From JAQIBY01 sp034658655 (GTDB lineage: Bacteria; Bacteroidota; Bacteroidia; Bacteroidales; ML635J-15), in contig JAYEFQ010000138.1 in NCBI GenBank assembly GCA_034658655.1, forward strand, positions 5,061 to 69,060: a DNA stretch of 64,000 nucleotides, given 5' to 3'. Positions 9,969 through 20,200 of the stretch are shown here, piece by piece (positions within the stretch are counted from its first letter, which is position 1; every line of letters begins with the position of its first letter). The notes beneath the pieces are model-generated. The model did no database searches. It was not told the origin of the DNA and worked only from the letters and a program-made list of their open reading frames with translations. Made by a program: the position numbers and the translations under genes.

Positions 9969-10208
9969 AATATCTTTTTTATAAATATACTAATTACCTT
10001 CTGTAATATGCTTCCTCCAAACATACCCCAAAACCCAGCAAACAACAAACATTTCTCATGAAGTTTTTGTAAATTTATACGAACTGCCCCCCATATAGAT
10101 ACGAGCAATAAAAATTGTTGAAATGCAAAGGGTTTTGTTGGTGAACAATGCAATTTGTGTGAGCTGGGCTGTAATTTATTGGTTCTGGGTAAAACCTGGG
10201 GGGAATAA

Positions 10209-10237
10209 AAAAACCGCTGCGGTGAACAGCGGTTTTT
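10209..10237 (-). terminator. Intrinsic terminator after the Reg_prop/SprB gene
   Basis: AAAAACCGCTG and CAGCGGTTTTT form an 11-bp perfect stem around a 7-nt loop. On the minus strand it is followed by a T-rich run (TTTTTTTATT), seven bases after the stop codon at 10244. Confidence 0.82.
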
Positions 10238-10243
10238 GGGGTG

Positions 10244-13200
10244 TTAATATTTCACAATTTGTTGTTGCCAAACTTGATCTCCAAAATGCAATTGCAGATT
10301 ATAAAGCCCGGACACAACATTTAAATTTCGTAAACTCAACTGATGATCACCTGCCGGCATGTCGTTATAAACCGTATCGACAACAAGCTGTCCCATGCTG
10401 TTATATAATTTCAAATGAATGTCGCTTTGAATTTTCAGCATTAAATCAACAGAAATTGCATGATCAAACGGATTTGGATACACATTAATTCCTCCATAAG
10501 CCATTTGCGCCATGCCCGTTAAATTATCGCAATACACAATATTTGAGTAAGCAAAACCGTATTCGGTACCATCGCCCGGAGTACAAAAATCGGGTCGTTT
10601 CACCATAATTTGATAATATACTCCATTAGCATCAGGATTCATTTGAGCAAAGTCAAAATCGGTATAAAGAACAGAATCAACCACTTGCATATTACCCTGA
10701 GTAGTTCCACGCATGATAAAATAATAGACTACAAAATATCCTTCATAGGAATCCCAATTCAAAGTACAGCCACCATTTACATCAGCATTAACATACAAGC
10801 TAATGTTAGAATGCATCTCACTTAGCACAGATTCACCTCCACAAGTATCCACAACGGAAATTTTATAATCCTGATCCATTTCAGCAGCATTTGTATTATC
10901 GTCAACAAAAAGCCCCGGTAAAGCATACAACTGATTTCCGATTAAATCATAATCACTGGTGGCCGGATTTTTCCGATAAATATTATAACTTGCTGTCCCC
11001 ACATTCGGAGTTTTATTCCATAATAAATTAATGTGATTATTTTCATCTACCGTTGCAAAACAAATTTCCTCATTATTATAAGGATAAGATAATTCGACTT
11101 CGACAGTATCTCCATATTCGCAATCATCAGTATCTACAACAAAAACGGTATATGTATCTTCTGTATCAACCTCAATACTTTGTTCAGAACTCCCTGTTGA
11201 CCAGAGGTAAGACAGATATCCCGGGCCAGCATCAAGTGTTGTATTAGAGCCTCCACAAAGCCAAGCTAATCCGCTTTCATCAAAGGCACCAAGTTCACCA
11301 AGTAACGGCTCAACAACTTCTGCCGTTTCAACCAATTCACAATTTGTTGCATCAGTAATGGTTACCGTATATTCATCAGCTCCCAAACCGGTTGCAATCG
11401 ACACATTTCCAGCAGCATTTGACCATGTGTAAGTTAAATCAGTAGTTGATCCACCATCGACAACAACTTCAATTTGTCCGGCTTCACTACCATGACAAGG
11501 CATATCAGTAACAATCAGCTCAATAGTATGCTCAGGAGGATTAATCACTTCAATAGAATCAATGATTTCACAATAATGTGCATCTGTAACGGTAACATGA
11601 TACCATCCCGACTGACAATCGGGCAATTCAGATTCTACCCCAATAATATTTGTGTTATCTGCATAAGACCAATAATATTGAATATAGGGTTCAGTACCTC
11701 CACCTGGAAGTGCCTCAATAATAGCATCATCATATCCCTGACAGGTTATGGGTGTCAAATCGAAATTCAAACTTAATTCCGTTGGCTCTGCAATGGTAAG
11801 GGTAGAATCAATCTGACAGGAATTTTCATCCGTTACAACAATGGTATATTCTCCTGCAGCAAGGCTTTCAATATTTTGATCCGTACTAAAAACTCCGGCC
11901 TCACCCTCCAATGTCCATTCATAAGCAGACGTACCAGTTCCACCTTGAGTTGTTACATTAATGCTCCCATTTTCCGCTCCGGCACACAATACATCATCGT
12001 AAGTTACCAAGGTAAATTCAAGTGCATTTGGAGCGTCCACAGTATAAGATTCAGTGATTGAACATCCATGAGCATCGGTAATTGTTACGTCATAATCTCC
12101 ATTTGGAATATTTAGCCGATCTTCATCCGTCACATCATCATTCCAAATAATATCATAAAGAATTGTTCCTCCTGAAATTTCGAGTAAAATCTCGCCGGTT
12201 TCATCGCCTGCACATTGCACATTCTGAATGGTTTCAGATACTGCAAGCGCTGCGGCGGGTTGAGAAATTGTTTCCGAATTTTCAGCAGTACACCCATTGG
12301 CATCCGTAACGGTAACTATATAATCTCCTGCAACTAAATTAAGACGATCTTCGGTTTCCTCCCCATCAGCCCACATAAATTCATAGGGTAGTGTTCCTCC
12401 TGTTACTGTGTCATTAATACTACCGGTGCTATCTCCAAAACACGCGACATCAACAACAGTTATTGCTGATAAATTAATTTGTTCTGGCTCCACAATTTGG
12501 TTATGACGTACGACATCACAAGATGCATTTGACACAGTGACGGTATAAGTATTTGGTATAAGATTTTCACGAAGCTCATCCGTTACCGGACTATCTGCCC
12601 AAGAAATTGTATAACCGGGTTCTCCGGAAAACACTTGCACAAGTCCATTATTCTCACCAAAACAATCAATTTGTTCTAAGTCAATCACTGCATCTACAAA
12701 ATCATCATAACGAATAAACACAGTGGAGTCTTGAGTAAATTGCCCAAGTCCGTTAAGTACTTTGACATGATATTGTCCTGCAACCAAACCGGTAAAAGTA
12801 TTACCCGACACAAAATTTGCCCCATTATCTATCGAATAAGAATAGGGTGGATTAACTGTGTTTTCAATTATTTCAATTTGTCCATCTGCCGTTTCAGGAC
12901 AGGTTGTATTTGTAGTATTAATCGTATTTCTATCTTCTCCAATAAGATATTGTCCTTCAACACCCGCATTTGCACCATAATACAAATAAGATTTTGTCAG
13001 AATTGCAAAATCATGCTTGTGAGTGATTGTTGTTCCAACAAAAGTAGTTGTCGTGGTATTAAATGTCCAGATTGTTCCGGTATCTTCAGTTAGAAAATAA
13101 ATATTTCCGTCATATTCTTGGATTTTTACCACAGGTTGATTTCCTGTTGGATAATTATAAAACGTCCATACTCCGCCAGCATATTTTGCAAGTGAATTTT

Positions 13201-14716
13201 CGGTAGCTGCCCATAAATCATTATTTTGATCAAGATATAGTGCTCGGATATCATTACCACCGAGATCAGTTTCATCGTAATTTGTAAAAACTCCGCCTGA
13301 AAAATGGCTTAATCCGTTTTTTGTTCCTATCCACAAATCCCCTGATGCATCAGTAATTAAATCATAAACTGTATCGTTTGCCAAGCCGTCGAGGACAATA
13401 AAATTTGTCATACTGGCATCGGTTTGAATTTCCATAAGACCGGCGTAAGTTCCAAGGTAAATAGTTCCATCTGCTAAAACTTCGACTGCATTAATGGTAT
13501 CAGAAAGCAAACCTTCAGCCATAGTATATTCATCATAATTTTGATCTTCATAAATTGACAATCCACCACGGCATGCAAAATAGCTAATTGATCCTTCCAC
13601 TGCAATATCAACAACGGTATCTCCAACCAAGCCATCCTGGGTATTAAACGTTCTCCAAATTTCACCATCAAATAGGTTTGCACCTTCATTTGTCCCTATC
13701 CAAAGCGTGTTTCCAACAGCATTCAGCACATTAATTTCATCATTAACAAGATTCAAATTGGTTCTTATGTTATTAAATGCATTTTCAGTATCAACAATGG
13801 AAATTCCATGAAAAGGGGTACTTAACCAAATATCTCCATTTGAAACGACAGTAATACCACGAACAATATCCGAAGCAATGCCGTTATCATAATCCAATAA
13901 AGTAAAATTTGTTCCATCATAATGAATCATTCCGATATCAGTAGCAAAGAGAAAATCTCCATTTTGTAACTGTGTAATTTGCAGGATATTATTGGTTTGC
14001 AGACCGTCATCTGTGGTTAAATATGTCCAATCGGCACCATTATACATTCCAATTCCGTTACTAGATCCGACACAGACATTTCCATTAAAATCCTGATATA
14101 AATCACGAACAAGGTTTGATGGCATACCTTCATTAATGGTAAGATTTGCAAATGAAACTCCATCCCAAACGCTTACGCCGTTGGCCGTTCCCAGCCAAAC
14201 GTATCCAAGTTTTGTTACAAGAATTTCGACAACCGAATTTCCAACGAGCCCATCACTAAGCGTATAAGTATTCCAAGAAATTCCATCAAAAACAGAGACA
14301 CCAGCATCGGTAGAACCAGCCCATATATTTCCGTCTAAGTCTTCAGCAATTGTCCATATTGAATTAGAGCACAAACCATCTGCAGTAGTATAGTTTGTCC
14401 AGATTCCACCGTCATATTTTGAGACACCGCCACCACCAAGTGCGACCCAAACGGTTCCGTCATCTGCTTCAATCATATCGTAAGCGTTCAAATTAGCAGC
14501 ACCACCAATATTTGTTTCCTGAGTCCAAGTATTTCCATCATATCGAGCAATTCCGAGATAGGTACCAACCCACATTTCATTCAAGGATTCTACTTCCAAA
14601 ACCACTTTGATATTATCATTGGGTAAGGCTTCGGTGTAATTAAATGAGATATCAACTTGCGAAAATGCAGTAATACTAATGAATATAATCAAACAAGCAT
14701 AAATCAATCGCTTCAT
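10244..14716 (-). CDS. Giant T9SS substrate: two-component-regulator propeller plus SprB repeats, type A sorting domain
   Basis: 1490 residues from the ATG at 14716, which starts a good signal peptide (KRLIYACLIIFISITAFSQ). An in-frame ATG at 14773 would put 19 polar residues in front and is unlikely. Residues about 25-590 hold many Reg_prop blades (DLDGNIWAGSTDAGVSVFDG, GYVWLGTANGVSVWDG), otherwise typical of hybrid two-component sensors. About 620-1130 carry six or seven SprB repeats (ACFGDSTGSI...GGTLPYEFMWADG...AGDYIVTVTDANGC). Then come fibronectin-like segments and a C-terminal type A sorting domain (INVYPNPFDHAISV to VWQQQIVKY). It has no kinase or membrane domain. It is probably a cell-surface or released adhesin-like protein exported by the Por system encoded at 38-44 kb. 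Confidence 0.88.
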   Translation of the reverse strand: MKRLIYACLIIFISITAFSQVDISFNYTEALPNDNIKVVLEVESLNEMWVGTYLGIARYDGNTWTQETNIGGAANLNAYDMIEADDGTVWVALGGGGVSKYDGGIWTNYTTADGLCSNSIWTIAEDLDGNIWAGSTDAGVSVFDGISWNTYTLSDGLVGNSVVEILVTKLGYVWLGTANGVSVWDGVSFANLTINEGMPSNLVRDLYQDFNGNVCVGSSNGIGMYNGADWTYLTTDDGLQTNNILQITQLQNGDFLFATDIGMIHYDGTNFTLLDYDNGIASDIVRGITVVSNGDIWLSTPFHGISIVDTENAFNNIRTNLNLVNDEINVLNAVGNTLWIGTNEGANLFDGEIWRTFNTQDGLVGDTVVDIAVEGSISYFACRGGLSIYEDQNYDEYTMAEGLLSDTINAVEVLADGTIYLGTYAGLMEIQTDASMTNFIVLDGLANDTVYDLITDASGDLWIGTKNGLSHFSGGVFTNYDETDLGGNDIRALYLDQNNDLWAATENSLAKYAGGVWTFYNYPTGNQPVVKIQEYDGNIYFLTEDTGTIWTFNTTTTTFVGTTITHKHDFAILTKSYLYYGANAGVEGQYLIGEDRNTINTTNTTCPETADGQIEIIENTVNPPYSYSIDNGANFVSGNTFTGLVAGQYHVKVLNGLGQFTQDSTVFIRYDDFVDAVIDLEQIDCFGENNGLVQVFSGEPGYTISWADSPVTDELRENLIPNTYTVTVSNASCDVVRHNQIVEPEQINLSAITVVDVACFGDSTGSINDTVTGGTLPYEFMWADGEETEDRLNLVAGDYIVTVTDANGCTAENSETISQPAAALAVSETIQNVQCAGDETGEILLEISGGTILYDIIWNDDVTDEDRLNIPNGDYDVTITDAHGCSITESYTVDAPNALEFTLVTYDDVLCAGAENGSINVTTQGGTGTSAYEWTLEGEAGVFSTDQNIESLAAGEYTIVVTDENSCQIDSTLTIAEPTELSLNFDLTPITCQGYDDAIIEALPGGGTEPYIQYYWSYADNTNIIGVESELPDCQSGWYHVTVTDAHYCEIIDSIEVINPPEHTIELIVTDMPCHGSEAGQIEVVVDGGSTTDLTYTWSNAAGNVSIATGLGADEYTVTITDATNCELVETAEVVEPLLGELGAFDESGLAWLCGGSNTTLDAGPGYLSYLWSTGSSEQSIEVDTEDTYTVFVVDTDDCEYGDTVEVELSYPYNNEEICFATVDENNHINLLWNKTPNVGTASYNIYRKNPATSDYDLIGNQLYALPGLFVDDNTNAAEMDQDYKISVVDTCGGESVLSEMHSNISLYVNADVNGGCTLNWDSYEGYFVVYYFIMRGTTQGNMQVVDSVLYTDFDFAQMNPDANGVYYQIMVKRPDFCTPGDGTEYGFAYSNIVYCDNLTGMAQMAYGGINVYPNPFDHAISVDLMLKIQSDIHLKLYNSMGQLVVDTVYNDMPAGDHQLSLRNLNVVSGLYNLQLHFGDQVWQQQIVKY

Positions 14717-14740
14717 AATTTTAAGTTCTTTGGATTTATC

Positions 14741-14748
14741 CAAATTTA
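14741..14748 (-). promoter_or_regulatory. Candidate -7 promoter box for the giant SprB-repeat gene
   Basis: TAAATTTG on the minus strand matches TAnnTTTG and lies 24 nt upstream of the ATG at 14716. No convincing TTTG sits at the -33 spacing. It falls between the two possible starts and so supports the inner ATG. Confidence 0.35.
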
Positions 14749-14960
14749 CAAAAAAATCTGTAATGATTTGCATAAAAGAATAAAAAAAACGTTTCCCGAA
14801 TTTTAACTCCAGGAAACGGTATCAAATGTAAAATTATTGGCTCTATTTAAATAAAATAGTGTTATACCGATATGTATTCAATCGATTCTGTAAATCATAT
14901 TTAACCCAAAATCCGCAAGGAAATTTATTTTATTTTGTATCCCCATGTGGCGGATATAAG

Positions 14961-15014
14961 GTTTAACTTTATCATTTTTCATTCGATATTCGATATTTAA
15001 AATTTATTAAAACT
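14961..15014. repeat. Imperfect direct repeat, copy A
   Basis: It reads GTTTAACTTTATCA, then TTCGATATTCGATATTTAAA, then ATTTATTAAAACT. The same series recurs at 15143-15190 with a few bases fewer in the middle. The internal TTCGATATTCGATAT is itself a short tandem. Confidence 0.7.
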
Positions 15015-15142
15015 AAACCAGATAAACAGGAAATCCTAAATCCTAAACAAATTCAAATTTTCAAATTATTAATGTTTAAAACTATGCTACTTGCTCAGCC
15101 TACTCTGATTTAATTATTAATGATTCAAAATTTCTCATTATT

Positions 15143-15190
15143 GTTTTAACTTTATCATTCGATATTCGATATTTAAAATTTATTAAAACT
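15143..15190. repeat. Imperfect direct repeat, copy B
   Basis: Second copy of the repeat at 14961-15014, 48 bp long. It is identical over TTCGATATTCGATATTTAAA and ATTTATTAAAACT, and lacks six bases found in copy A. Confidence 0.7.
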
Positions 15191-15329
15191 TAAACACTTA
15201 TAATACCATTTACTAATTATAATCGGTATAATTATTTCATCAATTTTTCATTATCAAAAATAAAAACATCAATAAAATCATTTTGATTAAAATATTTGAA
15301 ACAACAATGTCGTTTAATAGAGCCAAATT

Positions 15330-16529
15330 CTATTGTAATAAATTCAGCGCTTCTTTGACACGTCTTAATGCTTCTTCAATATTTTCTTCAGATGTTGCAT
15401 AAGAAAATCTCAAACATTCAGGTGCACCAAATGCGTCGCCACCAACAGTTGCGACATGCGCATTTTCGAGTAAGTACATTGCAAGATCACCTGATGTTTC
15501 AATGAGTTTTCCTTCGAAAGATTTTCCAAGATACGCAGTTACTTCAGGGAAAAGGTAAAATGCGCCTCCTGGTTCATTAACCTTCATTCCGGGAATGTCG
15601 CGTATCCCCTTAAGGAACAAATCACGCCGCGTTTCAAACACTTTTGTCATTTTTTGAGATGCTTCAACGCCACCATTTAATGCAGCTTCGGCAGCCTTTT
15701 GTGCAATTGAACATGCTCCTGAAGTAAATTGTCCCTGCAACTTTGTACATGCTTTAGCAATCCATAATGGAGCACCGATATAGCCAATGCGCCATCCTGT
15801 CATTGCATAGCCTTTGGAAACTCCATTAACAATGACAGTTTGATCTTTTACTTGCTGGAATTGTGCAATACTTTCATGCTTTCCACGAAAGTTTATATGT
15901 TCATATATCTCATCCGAAAGAATGATAATATTTTTATGTTTTGCCAAGACATTCGCCAAAGCTTCTAACTCGAGTTTTGTATATAAACTTCCTGTCGGAT
16001 TAGATGGAGAGGAATAAATAATGGCTCGTGTTTTTGGCGTAATAGCATCTTCTAACTGTTCGGGAGTAAGCTTAAAGTCTGATTCGATACCACATGGCAA
16101 AACGACAGGCTTTCCTTCAGCAACCTTCACCATTTCAATATAACTCACCCAATATGGCGCAGGAATTAACACCTCATCATCTGGGTTAACAACGGAAAGT
16201 AAAACATTTATTAAGGATTGTTTTGCTCCGGTTGACACGACAATTTGCTCAGATGCAATATTCAAATCATTTTCACGTGCAAATTTATCAGAAATTGCTT
16301 TTCTTAATTCTGGATATCCGGGCACAGGAGGATAATGAGTCAAGTTTTCTTGGATTGCCTTGATTGCTGCCTCTTTTATAAAGTCAGGAGTATCAAAATC
16401 GGGTTCTCCAATGCTCAAATTAATCACATCATATCCTTGAGCGCTCAAATCACGGCTTCTCTGAGTCATTGCAAGTGTGGCACTTACAGATAATGCCTCT
16501 AATCGTTTCGAAATTTTCTTATCTATCAT
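15330..16529 (-). CDS. aspC: Pyridoxal-phosphate aminotransferase, aspartate aminotransferase type I-gamma
   Basis: 399 residues, the normal size for the family. PLP-binding residues are visible: Asn177 in SPSNPTG, Asp206 in ILSDEIYE, Lys239 in NGVSKGYAMTGWRIGY (Schiff-base lysine), and a C-terminal Arg in CLRFSYATS. Members transfer the amino group of aspartate to 2-oxoglutarate; some also accept prephenate or tyrosine, so substrate choice is inferred. It is cytosolic and probably monocistronic, with its stop codon next to a MITE-like element and its start divergent from the DUF7935-like gene. Confidence 0.9.
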   Translation of the reverse strand: MIDKKISKRLEALSVSATLAMTQRSRDLSAQGYDVINLSIGEPDFDTPDFIKEAAIKAIQENLTHYPPVPGYPELRKAISDKFARENDLNIASEQIVVSTGAKQSLINVLLSVVNPDDEVLIPAPYWVSYIEMVKVAEGKPVVLPCGIESDFKLTPEQLEDAITPKTRAIIYSSPSNPTGSLYTKLELEALANVLAKHKNIIILSDEIYEHINFRGKHESIAQFQQVKDQTVIVNGVSKGYAMTGWRIGYIGAPLWIAKACTKLQGQFTSGACSIAQKAAEAALNGGVEASQKMTKVFETRRDLFLKGIRDIPGMKVNEPGGAFYLFPEVTAYLGKSFEGKLIETSGDLAMYLLENAHVATVGGDAFGAPECLRFSYATSEENIEEALRRVKEALNLLQ

Positions 16530-16609
16530 ATCAGAGTCTAAATTTTTATGTAAATTTAACGTTTTAGAATAAACTAAAGCATATTATACAACATCCTAAT
16601 TTAAAAATT

Positions 16610-17128
16610 ATGACAGGACAAATATTATTAGCAAGCATTCCATCATTAATTGTCATGTTTACAGCAATTTACATGATTAATAGACATGCAAAGAAAGAGC
16701 ACGATTTAAAACGCATGGAGTTAGCAGTAAATAACCGCAAAATCGTAACACCTTTAAGATTTCAGGCGTATGAGCGGGTTATTATCTTTTTGGAGCGTAT
16801 TACTCCAAATAGCATTATTGTACGCTTGCAAACACCAAAAATGAATGCAGGACAGTTACATAAAGAGCTTTTAGAACTTATTCGAGCAGAATATGAACAT
16901 AATTTGTCGCAACAACTTTATTTATCATCTGAATCATGGGAAAAAGTACGAATAGCAAAAGAGTTGACAATTCAACTGATTAATAATGCTGCGGATAGAG
17001 TAAAACCCGAGGTAAATGCGATGGAACTTTCGCGTGAAATATTTGATCGACTGATAGAAAAAGATAAAGCACCTACGCATGAGGCAATTGAGGCTTTGAA
17101 AAAAGAAGTTGCTCAGTTATTTCAATAG
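16610..17128 (+). CDS. Small membrane-anchored protein of unknown function (DUF7935-like)
   Basis: 172 residues. One N-terminal hydrophobic helix (ILLASIPSLIVMFTAIYMI, about 5-23) is followed by a basic stretch (RHAKKEHDLKRME) and a soluble, helical domain with LRFQAYERVIIFLERI and HELLELIRAEYEHNLSQQLY-like segments. This pattern resembles small Bacteroidota proteins now grouped as DUF7935. The basic patch after the helix suggests the soluble part is cytoplasmic. No catalytic motif is visible. It is followed after 23 bp by a strong bidirectional terminator. Confidence 0.7.
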   Translation: MTGQILLASIPSLIVMFTAIYMINRHAKKEHDLKRMELAVNNRKIVTPLRFQAYERVIIFLERITPNSIIVRLQTPKMNAGQLHKELLELIRAEYEHNLSQQLYLSSESWEKVRIAKELTIQLINNAADRVKPEVNAMELSREIFDRLIEKDKAPTHEAIEALKKEVAQLFQ

Positions 17129-17151
17129 AGATTTGATTAAAGTTTACAAGT

Positions 17152-17188
17152 ACACCTTTTCCAAAGTTTTGAACTTTGGAAAAGGTGT
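17152..17188. terminator. Bidirectional terminator between convergent genes
   Basis: ACACCTTTTCCAAAGTT and AACTTTGGAAAAGGTGT form a 17-bp perfect stem with a 3-nt loop. It lies between the stop codon at 17128 (plus) and the one at 17208 (minus) and can serve both genes. Confidence 0.85.
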
Positions 17189-17207
17189 TTTATATCGGCC
17201 TGGCTAG

Positions 17208-20200
17208 TTATCTAATAAGTGTTACAATTCCTTCTTTTTCGTACCATATACCTGTATAGTCTTTAAATTTGACGTACCAATAATAGACACCATTGTGAAG
17301 CAATAGATCACCTTTCGCACGATTTCCGTTATAGGTTCCATCCCAAGCTGATTCCATGGGTCGGTCAATGTCATAAATTTCTGATTCAAAAATCAATTCT
17401 CCCCAGCGATCGTAAATCGTTAAATTAAATTCATTTTTATCAATTCCGTTTCCATAAACCATAAAAAAATCATTATGACCATCCCCATTGGGTGTAAATG
17501 CTGTTGGCGCATAAAATGTAAATTCATCTCGCACATTAATTACTTTACTAATTGTATCAAAACAACCTTTATTGGATTCAACAATAAGTTTAATTTCGTA
17601 TTCTCCAATATCAGTAAAGTTATGGCTTGGATTTTCAAAGTGAGAAGAGTCACCATCACCAAAAAACCAATACGTACTATCTGCAGCTTCAGAGAGATTA
17701 AAGAATTGGACCTCAGGATCAAACACACTTACATAATTATTATCAGTATAAAAATCGGCAATCGGTTTTTCGAAAACATAAATCATATTTTCAATAGTTC
17801 GTGTGTTTTTACAACCAAACTCTGACGTTACGGTTAATGTTACCGGAAATTGTCCACCTTCTTGATAAAAATGTCTTGGATTTTTCACATAGGCAAACCC
17901 ATTGTCACCGAAGCTCCAGAGGTAAGTTTGTCCTTCATCTTCAGAGACCTCATTAAATTTCACATTTAATGGTGGACAACCTTCTACTTTATCAGAAGTA
18001 AATGAATTTCCGGGTTTTGGCATCACAATAATTTCAATAGAATCCTGTACAGAAGGACTTCCGCAGGCATCATCCAAAGTAATAATATAATTTGTTGTTT
18101 CTGAAGGATAAACGGTAAACGGAGCTGGTACAACTTGTCCATCTTGCAATGTCAGGCTATAAGGTCCCCCATTTCCACCACTGACATCCACTTCAACAAT
18201 TGCAGGATCGCCATGGCAAATTGAATCGTAACTCGTACTAACAAGTTCAATTTCCAAATCAGGATAAACATTAACTTTAATATTTGGTGAATTACTGGAA
18301 CAACCATGTGAATCAACTACAGTTACAGTATAAGTTGTGGTTGTATCGAGAGTTACCTCTGGATTTCTAATCACATAATCGGATCCATCCGTTCCCGACC
18401 AATAGAAATCGTAATAAGGTGTTCCTCCAAGAGCTTGCACGTTAAGCTGAGTTGTGTTGGTTTTACAAATCCAACGGTTTCCACCAACAAGCTGAGCTCT
18501 CAACTCATCAGGTTCATTAATTACTGCATCAATATTCAGACGACAGTTATGTGAATCGGTTATTGTTACTTCATGCGTTCCGGCAGAAAGATTCACCGTA
18601 TCATTTTGAGACCCATTAGGCCACAAGTATGTATATCCAGGAACACCACCTACAACTTCAACAATAGCGCGTCCATCATCATATCCATAACATGAAGCAT
18701 CACGAGTATAAACATTCCCAACCAATTGAGTTGGTTCATCAATAAAAAATACGGTATCAACACTACAGCCTAGCAAATCATTTACTGTTACAGTATATAA
18801 TCCCGCACATAAATCTTGATTTACAGACCCATCTGATGCCCAAGAATAATTGAATGGAGGAATCCCCCCATCGATATGCAATTGTGCCTCGCCATCGCAG
18901 GATTGGAAACAACGGTTATCCTGTGTAGTAAGCGTCATATACATAAACGGACTGATTGTTAATGTTGAACTCACGGTTGGAGATTCACAACCATTGGCAT
19001 CCTCGACATACAAAACATAGGTTGTTGTTGTATCAGGTGAAACCGTTAAAACATTTGCATCCGGCATAAAACCATTTCCACTATCCCAATAATAGATATA
19101 TGGTTCGGTTCCACCGATGGCAGTGCTGTTAATAGTTGTCATTTGCCCTTCACAATGTGCTTGGTCGGGTGAAATGGTTGCAAGTAATTCATTTGGTTGA
19201 GTGAGCGTAAAGAATTCCTGAATAGAACATCCGTTCTGATCAGTAATTGTCAATCCGAAATTACCGGCTGGCATATTCAGGCGTGTTGCACTACTACCAC
19301 CATCAGACCATGCATAAATAAGCGTTCCGGTTCCACCACTAGCATTCACAATAATTTCACCATCATCAGAATTAAAGCAGGTTAAATCCTGAGTAGAAGT
19401 TGAATTTACTAATAACTCCGGTGGCTCATTAATTGTGAAGTTTTCAGAGGTTTCACAGCCATTATTATCCGTTACGGTAATTCCATAATCACCGGCACAT
19501 AAATCTTCATTAAGATTGCTCGCACCCCATGAGTAGGTATATGGTAATGTACCACCTTGCACATCAACTTCAGCCCATCCACCACAGGAATTAAAACAAG
19601 GATCATCTTCAGTGGTTAATGAATGCGTAAGTTCTTCTGGAGTTAATATATTTACAGTCGTATCGTTTGAAACACAGCCATCTTGATCGACAGTCAACGA
19701 GACAGTATGTAATCCGGCATCAGCCCATGTTACATCAATTGGACCTTGTCCCGTACCAACGGGAGTACCACCATCAAAATCCCAGCTATAATTTGCCATA
19801 GCACTGGCATTTCCTTCATAAGTTAAGGTAGTTTCATCCCCATAACAGGATATAAATGTGCTTGTAAAGGTTGGTGTTGGAGTCTGAAAAAATGAAATTT
19901 CAATTACTGCGGAATCGGAACAGGAAGGAGAAAGATTTTGTTCCCTCACCTGAAATTCATACACTCCGTAGGTATCTACAGTAACTGTTGGGTTTGTTGA
20001 ATTTTCTTGTCCACCGAAATCGGCTGTACCGGGACCGCTAACAACAGTCCATTCAACGGTATTTACCGGCAATGTCAAGTCAGTTGACAAGGTATAAGTG
20101 TCTGAACAAACTGCATCATCCGGCCCAACATTTGCAGTTGGTTGGCTACAACAAGTTGGATCATCAGCTGGCAATACTGTTACAGTTAGCGTTGTATCAT

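Larger units (their letters stand above)
14837..15326. mobile_element. Putative MITE-like non-coding element with terminal inverted repeats
   Basis: This 490-bp AT-rich gene-free stretch is bounded by TTGGCTCTATTTAA at 14837-14850 and its near-reverse complement TTTAATAGAGCCAA at 15313-15326 (13 of 14 pairs). A 10-bp inner inverted pair (TTATACCGAT near 14862; ATCGGTATAA at 15222-15231) adds structure. It contains two copies of a roughly 50-bp repeat and no reading frame of note. It ends 3 bp from the aspartate aminotransferase stop codon. No clear target-site duplication is visible, so mobile status is inference. Confidence 0.45.

Noticed and set aside
10123..10488. Plus-strand open frame of about 120 codons over the end of the giant SprB-repeat gene
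   Set aside because: It runs antisense through the type A sorting domain and across the terminator; no signal or homology of its own.
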